Assembly (NCBI GenBank): GCA_031549965.1
Contig: JAVBPB010000048.1
Location: 1-64,000, forward strand
DNA: 64,000 bases
Direction of reading: 5' to 3'
Source of the DNA: JAVBPB01 sp031549965
GTDB lineage: Bacteria > Bacillota > Clostridia > Lachnospirales > Lachnospiraceae
The notes below the pieces were generated by a model that saw only the letters and a list, made by a program, of their open reading frames with translations, was not told the origin of the DNA and did no database searches. Below, piece by piece: positions 57,472 through 64,000 of this stretch (the first letter of the stretch is position 1; each line of letters starts with the position of its first letter). The translations under genes and the position numbers were made by a program.

Positions 57472-58647
57472 TTATGTTTCAGAAACAAACTCACCAAGAA
57501 ACAGCCTTTCATACATTTCGCTTATCTTCTCCCATGTGTACTCTTTTGCAACACGCTTCTTAGCTTTCCTTCCAAACTCTTTGATTTCTTCCTCATCCAT
57601 ACAATCAGCCTTATTAATAAGTTTCGCCAAGTCACCGTCTTCACAGCTCCAGTACAAAGCACTGTTTTCAGCAACCTCCTGATTAAAACCAACATCTATA
57701 AGCATATTTAAATCAGTACTGCCAAGAGCTTCAATAAGGCTCGGGTTGGTTCCTCCTACTGTATGACCGTGTAAATAAGCATAAGCATTCTCTCTAATTT
57801 TCTTCAAAAGCTCCTGTTCGTAGACTGTACCAACGAATTTGATGCGAGGGTCTGCCCGAAAGTGAAGCCGTTTTTCCATCTGCTCTAAAAATTTATCATT
57901 TGAAGTCGTAATTATAGCAAAATCTCTCTTGGAATTAGTTTTCATGAATTCACGGATCATGAGTTCGAAGGAATTTTCGGGTACCAAGCGTCCAACGACA
58001 AGATAGTAGTTTTTTTCTTTAAGACCTTTCTCTGCATACCAATTCACTATCCTGGTATCATTGTTTGCCAGCGTACTTGGAGAAAGATCTGCACCATAAG
58101 CAATAAATGTGGTATTCGGATTATATTTTTTATATGTAGTCCGAATGTATTTCTCAATGTTTTTGCTGTCACAAATCAAAAGATCTGCTCGCTTCACCAT
58201 CATCCCTTCAGAAATCTTCCAATACTTACGAACAGATGCACTCCATTTTGCTCTCATCCATTCATGACCATCTGGATTGACGTAGACTTTACCACCTAGC
58301 TTATGAATTTCTTTTTGAAAATGGGCAATAAAAGGTCCTATTCGGCAAGCCAAAATATACACTATCGGATGCTGAACATAATTTTTTTTAATGTGGTCAA
58401 TGCAATAATTTAAAGCTACCACGTCATAGTAAATTGCCTGAATTGGACCGATATTAGGCACTTTAAGCTGGAAACAGTGTGCTCCATTGTGCTCAAATTC
58501 CTTGGTTTTGGTTCCTTTCCAGGCAATATGATATATAATTTTTTTATTGTTTTGATGGTACTCGGTAAGCTTACTGAGGAATGATTCGTATCCACCATAA
58601 TTAGCCATTCCTTTAGCACCAACAACATACAGTGTCTGTTCTTCCAT
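57472..58647 (-). CDS. Cps2T/RgpA-like rhamnosyltransferase (GT4 with DUF1972)
   Basis: 391 residues. The amino end LYVVGAKGMANYGGYESFLS is the DUF1972 motif of rhamnosyltransferases such as Cps2T. The carboxy end has GT-B features, including YYLVVGRLVPENSFELMI and HGHTVGGTNPSLIEALGS (the retaining GT4 motif). It likely adds L-rhamnose from dTDP-L-rhamnose as the second residue on the lipid-linked repeat. First gene behind the promoter at 58753-58781, with a leader of about 100 nt. AAAAGGA start site. Confidence 0.88.
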   Translation of the reverse strand: MEEQTLYVVGAKGMANYGGYESFLSKLTEYHQNNKKIIYHIAWKGTKTKEFEHNGAHCFQLKVPNIGPIQAIYYDVVALNYCIDHIKKNYVQHPIVYILACRIGPFIAHFQKEIHKLGGKVYVNPDGHEWMRAKWSASVRKYWKISEGMMVKRADLLICDSKNIEKYIRTTYKKYNPNTTFIAYGADLSPSTLANNDTRIVNWYAEKGLKEKNYYLVVGRLVPENSFELMIREFMKTNSKRDFAIITTSNDKFLEQMEKRLHFRADPRIKFVGTVYEQELLKKIRENAYAYLHGHTVGGTNPSLIEALGSTDLNMLIDVGFNQEVAENSALYWSCEDGDLAKLINKADCMDEEEIKEFGRKAKKRVAKEYTWEKISEMYERLFLGEFVSET

Positions 58648-58752
58648 AAAAATTCCTTTTATTATGTCAATGTGATTTTAAAATATATGAAAAAATATTT
58701 TAGAAAATTAATTATTTTACGAAATAGCTATTTCTATCTTATACATTTATTT

Positions 58753-58781
58753 AGTATATCAAATATATAATATAGTGTCAA
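58753..58781 (-). promoter_or_regulatory. near-consensus promoter of the variable capsule genes
   Basis: Minus strand: perfect -35 TTGACA (58776-58781), 17-bp spacer, -10 TATACT (58753-58758). It fires into the roughly 17.5-kb run ending at the BCCT gene. Confidence 0.8.
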
Positions 58782-58848
58782 GATATAAAGTCCAATTAAC
58801 ACATTGTGCAGAAAATACCATATTTATGCTTATATACTTGAATTTTAA

Positions 58849-59139
58849 TCGGCAACTTGTGGTAAAATTAAGGTAAAAGAACAGATTAGTTTGCATAAAA
58901 CGTATCTTCCAAAGATAAAACCTTGTAATGCTTATAAATACTGGACTTATCTGCATTTTTGGTTTTCACATGTATGGATATGTATTTTTCTTCCAGCTCC
59001 AGAAGCCATATAGACAAAAGCTTTGCAAAAACCATGTATGGCTATAATAGAAGGTGAAAAGTTGCTGTGTCCCATATGGTATAAGCCTTTCAGCGATTTT
59101 CACTCTGGAAGATACGATAAAACCACTTCAAAAATATAA
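58849..59139 (+). pseudogene. possible decayed small gene in the capsule gap
   Basis: One plus-strand frame of 97 codons has a single internal stop (59011-59013), fewer than chance would give at this AT content. The second half reads MAIIEGEKLLCPIWYKPFSD then FHSGRYDKTTSKI. CPIW looks like a broken CPxC zinc motif. Inverted CGTATCTTCCA/TGGAAGATACG copies occur near 58900 and 59106. I do not recognise a family. The rest of the 595-bp gap holds the capsule promoter and a terminator. Confidence 0.3.
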
Positions 59140-59140
59140 A

Positions 59141-59180
59141 AAAACCCAATTCTTCTCTCATGTGAAAAAAATTAGGTTTT
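59141..59180 (-). terminator. terminator after the cps regulatory genes
   Basis: Minus-strand stem AAAACCTAATT with AATTGGGTTTT (10 of 11 paired, the other G-U) then a T run. It lies just past the cpsE gene and splits the capsule locus into two transcripts. Confidence 0.7.
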
Positions 59181-59242
59181 TATAATTGGTAATTTAAGAC
59201 AATTAAACTCTATGTTAATTAAAATTTTGCATTAAATAAATT

Positions 59243-60655
59243 TCAACTAGCCCCTTTTCCAAATAAAACAACTATTATAGTCTTCATTATAACCTTAACA
59301 TCCAACCAAACCGACCAATTATCAATATACTCCAAATCAATCCTAACTACTTCTTCGAAATCTTGAATATCGCTTCTGCCACTAACCTGCCAAAGCCCTG
59401 TAATACCTGGCTTCAAAGCAAGTCTTCTCTTATGCCTTCCCTCATACTGCAAAAACTCATCTTCTGTAGGAGGCCTTGTCCCAACAAGGCTCATCTCACC
59501 TCGTAATACATTAAAAAACTGTGGAAATTCATCAATGCTAGTCTTCCTAATAAACTTCCCAACTTTGGTTATTCTTGGATCATCTGATATTTTAAACATT
59601 AATCCAGACATCTCATTTTTTTCCATCAGTTCTTTCTTTCTCTCCTCAGCATCCATGTACATAGATCTAAACTTATATATTTTAAATCTCCTACCATTTT
59701 TTCCTATTCTTGTTTGAGAAAAAACTAACGGTCCTGGTGACTCTATCCATATTACTGGTGCTAAAACAATTCCTAATAAAAATGTTAAACCAATCCCAAC
59801 TAATGCACCAATTATATCAATAATTCGCTTAATCAACATTGAATCCCAGTTAAATAATTTAGTTGAAAAAGTTAACACATGATATCCCGCAAATTCATCA
59901 ATCATTTTTTCTTTAATATTCCTTGAAAAACTAGTAATGCAGTAATTAACCGTTATCCCCATATTTTCAAATTCTAATATCATCTCATCAATTTGGTATA
60001 ATTTTCTCTCAATTACATTTATTAATATTTCATCAACGGCCTCTTTGGCAATTACATCATACATATTATCACCGTTTGCAATTACTGGAAAACCATTTAT
60101 TTCTCCTTTTTGCAACTCAGAATCTAATATAATTACTCCAGAAATCTGGTATCCTGCTTTTTTTTCGTCTTTTAATTTATTAGTTAAATCTAATGCTTGT
60201 TCCCTATCAGTAATTATAATTACTTTGGTAGTAAAATTACTTTTTTTATAGTAGAATTGTAGTAATATCTTAAAGTATTGCCTTATAATATAATTAACCA
60301 CTATATTATAGAAAAAGAAACACGCAAAAAAACCTCGTGAATATAGATTCCCTTTTTGATATACGAATAAAATAGCTGTTATTAAAGAGGCAAATAAAAT
60401 ATTATTTCTAAATACAAATATAAATTCATCCAAAAATCCTCTTCTAAAAAACTTATTAAAATTACCAAATATATAATATATAAATATATACCCTAATATT
60501 AATACTATAAAAGCAAGACCATATAATGTTCCAAACCATTCAGAGTTTGTAAAACCATATCTTGTCCATGTGGCTAACAAAAAGGAAACTACAATGCATA
60601 TTTCATCAATTATTAATAAAACAAACTTTGAGTAGTCCTTCTTTTTCCCACTCAT
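59243..60655 (-). CDS. cpsE: initiating undecaprenyl-phosphate sugar transferase (CpsE/WbaP type)
   Basis: 470 residues. Four or five amino-terminal membrane segments and a CoA-binding-like middle region precede a carboxy-terminal sugar-phosphate transferase domain (about 270-470). Blocks seen: KRIIDIIGALVGIG, ESPGPLVFSQTRIGKNGRRF, KFRSMYMDAEERK, SIDEFPQFFNVLRGEMSLVG, TRPPTEDEF and KPGITGLWQVSGRSD. It transfers a hexose-1-phosphate from a nucleotide-sugar to undecaprenyl phosphate, starting repeat-unit synthesis. Its ATG overlaps the stop of the preceding gene (ATGA). Confidence 0.93.
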   Translation of the reverse strand: MSGKKKDYSKFVLLIIDEICIVVSFLLATWTRYGFTNSEWFGTLYGLAFIVLILGYIFIYYIFGNFNKFFRRGFLDEFIFVFRNNILFASLITAILFVYQKGNLYSRGFFACFFFYNIVVNYIIRQYFKILLQFYYKKSNFTTKVIIITDREQALDLTNKLKDEKKAGYQISGVIILDSELQKGEINGFPVIANGDNMYDVIAKEAVDEILINVIERKLYQIDEMILEFENMGITVNYCITSFSRNIKEKMIDEFAGYHVLTFSTKLFNWDSMLIKRIIDIIGALVGIGLTFLLGIVLAPVIWIESPGPLVFSQTRIGKNGRRFKIYKFRSMYMDAEERKKELMEKNEMSGLMFKISDDPRITKVGKFIRKTSIDEFPQFFNVLRGEMSLVGTRPPTEDEFLQYEGRHKRRLALKPGITGLWQVSGRSDIQDFEEVVRIDLEYIDNWSVWLDVKVIMKTIIVVLFGKGAS

Positions 60656-61098
60656 ATGGCAATTCCCTTAGTAGAAGGCTCTAATTTATCAGCCACTTCA
60701 ACTGTATGTATTTTTCTTTTGGAATTATGATTGGCATCTAACAAGTTAATTCCCAACAGTTCATCAATATTATCCGCATTTTCAGATTTATCAATTTTCT
60801 TAAATTTTTCACTAATAAAAAATAAACCTGCCTGTTTTGCAAATAATATGCAAAACAATAAACTAATTACGGAGGTGACAGATACTATTGCAACAACATC
60901 CATCCTAAGCACATCAAAATCAATATTTTTACTTATGGATTCTGTATGAGAACTAATGCTTGACATTTCCTCATGATATATTTGTTTCGTAAAAAACTGC
61001 TCTTTCTCTGCCAATTTATCGCCTGTTACGCCCATCCTAAATGCTAATACCATAACAATTGCTGCAATTAATGTAATTAATAACTTTTTTATTTGCAC
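60652..61098 (-). CDS. small membrane protein of the cps core, unknown function
   Basis: About 148 residues from GTG 61098, chosen because AAGGAG lies 8 nt before it; GTG 61107 is also in frame. Two membrane segments (about 2-22 and 68-92) bracket an outer charged loop, and the tail is cytoplasmic. It lies between cpsD and cpsE and overlaps cpsE. It has some Wzz-like topology but no Wzz sequence. It may bind or regulate the kinase; I cannot say more. Confidence 0.72.
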   Translation of the reverse strand: MQIKKLLITLIAAIVMVLAFRMGVTGDKLAEKEQFFTKQIYHEEMSSISSHTESISKNIDFDVLRMDVVAIVSVTSVISLLFCILFAKQAGLFFISEKFKKIDKSENADNIDELLGINLLDANHNSKRKIHTVEVADKLEPSTKGIAI

Positions 61099-61141
61099 TA
61101 ATATCACTCCTTAAGTTTAAAAAGCATTAGTTCATAGTATC

Positions 61142-61867
61142 CTATTTCTTGTCTTCCCCATAGTTTCCATAATATTTACCATAATATTTTCCGTAGTATT
61201 TACCATAATATCTTCCATAATAGCCTTTTTTGCCCATAATAACTTTATTTAATATTGCTCCTAGAATTCTACAATTTGTTTTATCTAATTGAAGTTTTAC
61301 ATCTTGTGCAAATTTATAGCTTATATTATTATTTTGAATTACCAATATTGCTCCATCACATTTTGGTGCCATAACAGCACTGTCTATGACAGACCCTAGT
61401 GGTGGTGAGTCAATGATTATATAATCATATTTTTCTTTTAATTTCTCAAGCATTTTGTCAAATTTGTCATTTCCTAAAAGCTCTGCTGGATTTGGTGGAA
61501 CTTTTCCTGAGAAAATTATGTCCATGTTAGGGATGTTTGTTTCGTGCATAACATCTTCTAATTTTTTTTGTCCTGATAAGTAATATGATAATCCTTCTAT
61601 TTTATTGCCTTTTCCTACCTTATATCTACCAATTAAAACTGATTTTCTTAAATCAGCGTCTACTAGTACTACCTTTTTGCCATTTTCGGCAAGAGACCTT
61701 GAAAGATTAAAGCAAACTTTACTTTTCCCCTCATTCGGAGTACAACTGGTTACTAATATTACTTTTATTTCATCACCACAAAATTGTATGTTTGCTCTTA
61801 GTGTTTTGTAGGATTCATTGGAACGGTAGTCTAGTTTATCTACTTTCTCAAACTCTAGCTTATGCAT
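61142..61867 (-). CDS. cpsD: CpsD-like tyrosine kinase (BY-kinase)
   Basis: 241 residues. Walker A is CTPNEGKSK, with K48 intact. Walker A' is VLVDADLRKS and Walker B is DYIIIDSPP. BY-kinases autophosphorylate carboxy-terminal tyrosines; here eleven tyrosines lie in the tail 216-236 as YYG-x repeats. Together with CpsC it controls polymer export and length, and CpsB dephosphorylates it. The usual Thr after the Walker lysine-serine pair is Lys here. AGGAG start site, 9 bp after cpsC. Confidence 0.93.
   Translation of the reverse strand: MHKLEFEKVDKLDYRSNESYKTLRANIQFCGDEIKVILVTSCTPNEGKSKVCFNLSRSLAENGKKVVLVDADLRKSVLIGRYKVGKGNKIEGLSYYLSGQKKLEDVMHETNIPNMDIIFSGKVPPNPAELLGNDKFDKMLEKLKEKYDYIIIDSPPLGSVIDSAVMAPKCDGAILVIQNNNISYKFAQDVKLQLDKTNCRILGAILNKVIMGKKGYYGRYYGKYYGKYYGKYYGNYGEDKK
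61160..61222 (-). repeat. 12-bp tandem repeat encoding the tyrosine tail
   Basis: Five diverged units of TATTACGGTAAA type encode the YYGK/YYGR tail of the tyrosine kinase. Slippage could change tyrosine number without loss of frame. Confidence 0.8.
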
Positions 61868-61876
61868 GGGTATCTC

Positions 61877-62614
61877 CTATCTTTTCGACTTCTTGGTTTT
61901 CTTATTTTTACCTTTTACTAATTCCTCTCCTTCTTCTAAAGGAATTAGGGCTATGGTATTTATTCCTAAATATCTTTCAATATCTTCTGAGGATTTAATG
62001 CTATCATCCATAATAAATAACAAGCATATTATAAATACTGATATTATTAAACCTAAAATGCCACCTATTGCAGTGTTTTTTAAAATATTAGGGCTTGTTT
62101 GATTTTCTGCTACGTGACCTTCTTCAACAATGTTTGGTTCTTTCATATCCATTATTTCTGCTATACGACTTGCTGATACTTTTGCAATCTCATCAACAAT
62201 TATTTTGGCCATGTATGCATCAGGATACTCAATTGATATTTCAAGAATACGAGTATCTTGTGGATTGCTAATTGTCATAATGCCTAACATTCCCTCATGG
62301 GTCATGTCTAAATTTAAGTTTGAAATAATTTTTTCTGTAACTGGCCTGCTTTTTACTAATACCATGTAGTCTTTTGTAAGTTGCGTACCTAATTGTAAAT
62401 CACTTAGTGATAATGATGTTAATGATTGTGATTTATTTACAATATAAAGTTTAGTAGTTGAAGTATAGATTGGGGTTAAAAGTAATTTGCTTCCGACTCC
62501 GGCAATTGCTGCTGTAATTATTGTTGCTATAATGATAATCCACATCTTAGCCATCAATAGTCCAAATATTTCTCTTAAGTCAATTTCAATTTCATCCCTA
62601 TTAGCTGTATTCAT
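61877..62614 (-). CDS. cpsC: CpsC-like Wzz chain-length regulator/BY-kinase activator
   Basis: 245 residues. Two membrane segments (about 24-45 and 182-205) bracket an extracytoplasmic Wzz domain that begins YTSTTKLYIVNKSQS. The Gram-positive form ends in a short cytoplasmic tail (GINTIALIPLEEGEE) that activates the separate kinase. Upstream ribosome site AGGAG. Confidence 0.92.
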   Translation of the reverse strand: MNTANRDEIEIDLREIFGLLMAKMWIIIIATIITAAIAGVGSKLLLTPIYTSTTKLYIVNKSQSLTSLSLSDLQLGTQLTKDYMVLVKSRPVTEKIISNLNLDMTHEGMLGIMTISNPQDTRILEISIEYPDAYMAKIIVDEIAKVSASRIAEIMDMKEPNIVEEGHVAENQTSPNILKNTAIGGILGLIISVFIICLLFIMDDSIKSSEDIERYLGINTIALIPLEEGEELVKGKNKKTKKSKR

Positions 62615-62660
62615 TTTGTTCTCCTAGCTTTCCTTTTAATTATTTGTAAATTAAGTGACT

Positions 62661-63395
62661 TTAAATGCATTTATTTTCTATTACCTTTAATGGATTTTCG
62701 TATAAAATATTATGTATTATTTTACTATTGACATTTTTCTTAAGGTTAACTATTATATCTTCCATTATAGGTTTTCTTTCTTTTATGTTATGTGTATCTG
62801 TAGCTATAAAATGTATTAGACCATTGGATATTAATTTTTTTAAATTGGCAGATTCTCTGTCTAAGATTCCTCCTTTTATGCTATTAATATTTACCTGCAT
62901 ATAACATCCTAGATTAATTAATTCAAGAATTTTGTCTTCTTTCTTCCAAAGAGTTCTGTATCTTTCAATATGGGCAATTACCGGACTATAGCCCTCTGTT
63001 ATAAAGTCCCTCATCCCATTATACATCCTTTTATAGCTTTCATCCATGGAAAATTCTACCAACACGTATCTGCTGTTGTTTAACGTCAATGCTTTTTTTT
63101 GATTTACCATATCTAAACAGCCTTCGTCGTAATATATTTCATTCCCTAAATATATATTAAAATCTCTATCAATTTTCTTAGCATTTTCATTAACTTTTTT
63201 AAGTATTGCTTCTAATTGCTCTATAGATTGTTTCATTCCTATTTGATAATGGGGGGTGGCAATTATTTTTCTTATACCTTGGCTGTATGCTAACTTAAGC
63301 ATATCAATTGATTCCTCCATTGTTTTTGCACCATCATCTACTCCAGGTAAAATATGGGCATGTATGTCAATGTATTCTGTTGTGGATTCCTGCAT
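62661..63395 (-). CDS. cpsB: CpsB-like manganese-dependent tyrosine phosphatase (PHP family)
   Basis: 244 residues of the PHP fold. The metal motif DIHAHILPGVDDGAKTMEES is intact, with IATPHYQIG, IAHIERYR and IATDTHNIKERKP supplying further His and Asp ligands. It removes phosphate from the BY-kinase tyrosine tail. GGGGAGG precedes the ATG; its start lies 1 base past the stop of the previous gene. Confidence 0.93.
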   Translation of the reverse strand: MQESTTEYIDIHAHILPGVDDGAKTMEESIDMLKLAYSQGIRKIIATPHYQIGMKQSIEQLEAILKKVNENAKKIDRDFNIYLGNEIYYDEGCLDMVNQKKALTLNNSRYVLVEFSMDESYKRMYNGMRDFITEGYSPVIAHIERYRTLWKKEDKILELINLGCYMQVNINSIKGGILDRESANLKKLISNGLIHFIATDTHNIKERKPIMEDIIVNLKKNVNSKIIHNILYENPLKVIENKCI

Positions 63396-63396
63396 A

Positions 63397-63990
63397 CTAT
63401 TCCTCCCCTGTTATTTTACTCTTTAATGTTTTTGTTATAATAAAGTTTATTACACCAATAATTATTCCAATCGCTGCCATATAAAAGTTAACAATAGCAC
63501 CCGCTTTAAAATATGAATCAATAAATTGTTCATAATAAACTTCTCTAATAGCTAATTCCTTATAATCTGTAAAATTATAAAAGGATATTCCTATAAATAT
63601 CAGTATTAACGCACTGCCTAAAATGCTAAAAGATATATATCTAAACCCTTTATGAACATATCTTTGCATCTTTATTAACAAAAAACTTAGACCCAATATT
63701 ATTGGTATTGAAGCAAATATTATAATCTTTGAGTATTTATTAAGTTCTATTTTATACTTTACTAGTTGTTCAACAAATTCCATTGCAATGCTTTTATCAT
63801 ATATTTTCTGAATTTCATATGCTGCATCTTGTATAAAATTCTTATATTCATCTGTAAGTATTAATTCGGTAGAATTTATATAATTTTCAAAACTGTCATT
63901 AATTTTTTTAGCTATATCACTTGTAACATCTGGCTCTTGGGAGCCATCTTTTTGTTCTAAAATATTTTTTATATACTTTTGCTGTGTCAT
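63397..63990 (-). CDS. membrane protein of the cps locus, start uncertain
   Basis: At least 197 residues. Three membrane segments (about 85-107, 117-138 and 165-188) follow an amino-terminal charged helical region. The frame remains open to the window edge, and no ribosome site is visible before ATG 63990, so the true start may lie beyond. No family recognised. It directly precedes cpsB. Confidence 0.65.
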   Translation of the reverse strand: MTQQKYIKNILEQKDGSQEPDVTSDIAKKINDSFENYINSTELILTDEYKNFIQDAAYEIQKIYDKSIAMEFVEQLVKYKIELNKYSKIIIFASIPIILGLSFLLIKMQRYVHKGFRYISFSILGSALILIFIGISFYNFTDYKELAIREVYYEQFIDSYFKAGAIVNFYMAAIGIIIGVINFIITKTLKSKITGEE

Positions 63991-64000
63991 ATAAAAGCTA

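Noticed and set aside
58759..58956. A 65-codon minus-strand frame over the capsule promoter
   Set aside because: It covers the promoter itself, lacks a ribosome site and has an unlikely amino-acid composition.

Overview
The window is AT-rich, with strong AGGAGG-type ribosome binding sites and gene families typical of an anaerobic low-GC Gram-positive. These include a BY-kinase type capsule core (cpsB/C/D/E), a pth-mfd-prsA gene order, meso-diaminopimelate dehydrogenase, an HD-GYP protein, and a secreted modular glucanase with Ig-like and CBM-like modules. A Clostridia/Lachnospiraceae-like gut or environmental organism is the best inference. I saw no rRNA, tRNA, CRISPR array or intact insertion sequence.

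Layout. (1) 1-20 kb, minus strand: a 3552-residue secreted GH16 beta-glucanase, an 885-residue zinc-ribbon protein of unknown function, glycogen phosphorylase, and a eukaryote-like type 2 isoleucyl-tRNA synthetase. (2) 20-24.6 kb, plus strand: nicotinate phosphoribosyltransferase behind a 158-nt imperfect hairpin leader, then an HD-GYP protein and an unusual J-domain/degenerate-GGDEF fusion. (3) 24.7-34.4 kb: a small coiled-coil protein, a TetR-ABC transporter operon with visible operators, an SPFH membrane protein, an Asn/Thr-rich lipoprotein, diaminopimelate dehydrogenase and a CDP-glycerol glycerophosphotransferase. (4) 34.4-40.7 kb, minus strand: prsA-like foldase, mfd, pth and a prolyl-tRNA editing protein. 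(5) 41-64 kb, minus strand: a large capsule/surface polysaccharide locus.

The capsule locus has two parts. The conserved regulatory and initiating part (unknown membrane protein, cpsB phosphatase, cpsC, cpsD tyrosine kinase, small membrane protein, cpsE initiating transferase) ends in a terminator at about 59.15 kb. After a 595-bp gap with a possible gene relic, a near-consensus promoter (58753-58781) starts a roughly 17.5-kb co-directional run. This run encodes glycosyltransferases, a Wzy-like polymerase, a Wzx flippase, FdtA/FdtB-type enzymes for a 3-amino-3,6-dideoxyhexose with a hexapeptide acetyltransferase nearby, a CDP-glycerol-type cytidylyltransferase, and an Fe-S protein of the F420-hydrogenase beta family.

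At its end lies a lic-type phosphocholine module: LicD, a wHTH-LicC-LicA fusion, a second LicC, and a BCCT transporter in the place usually held by LicB. The simplest reading is a Wzx/Wzy polysaccharide, probably containing rhamnose and an N-acetylated amino-deoxyhexose, decorated with phosphocholine and perhaps glycerol phosphate. That structure is inferred from gene content and was not observed.

The strongest candidates for something not well described are the J-domain/NTF2-like/degenerate-GGDEF protein beside an HD-GYP protein, the phosphocholine module with two cytidylyltransferases and a BCCT transporter, and the long hairpins in the pncB and tagF-like leaders.
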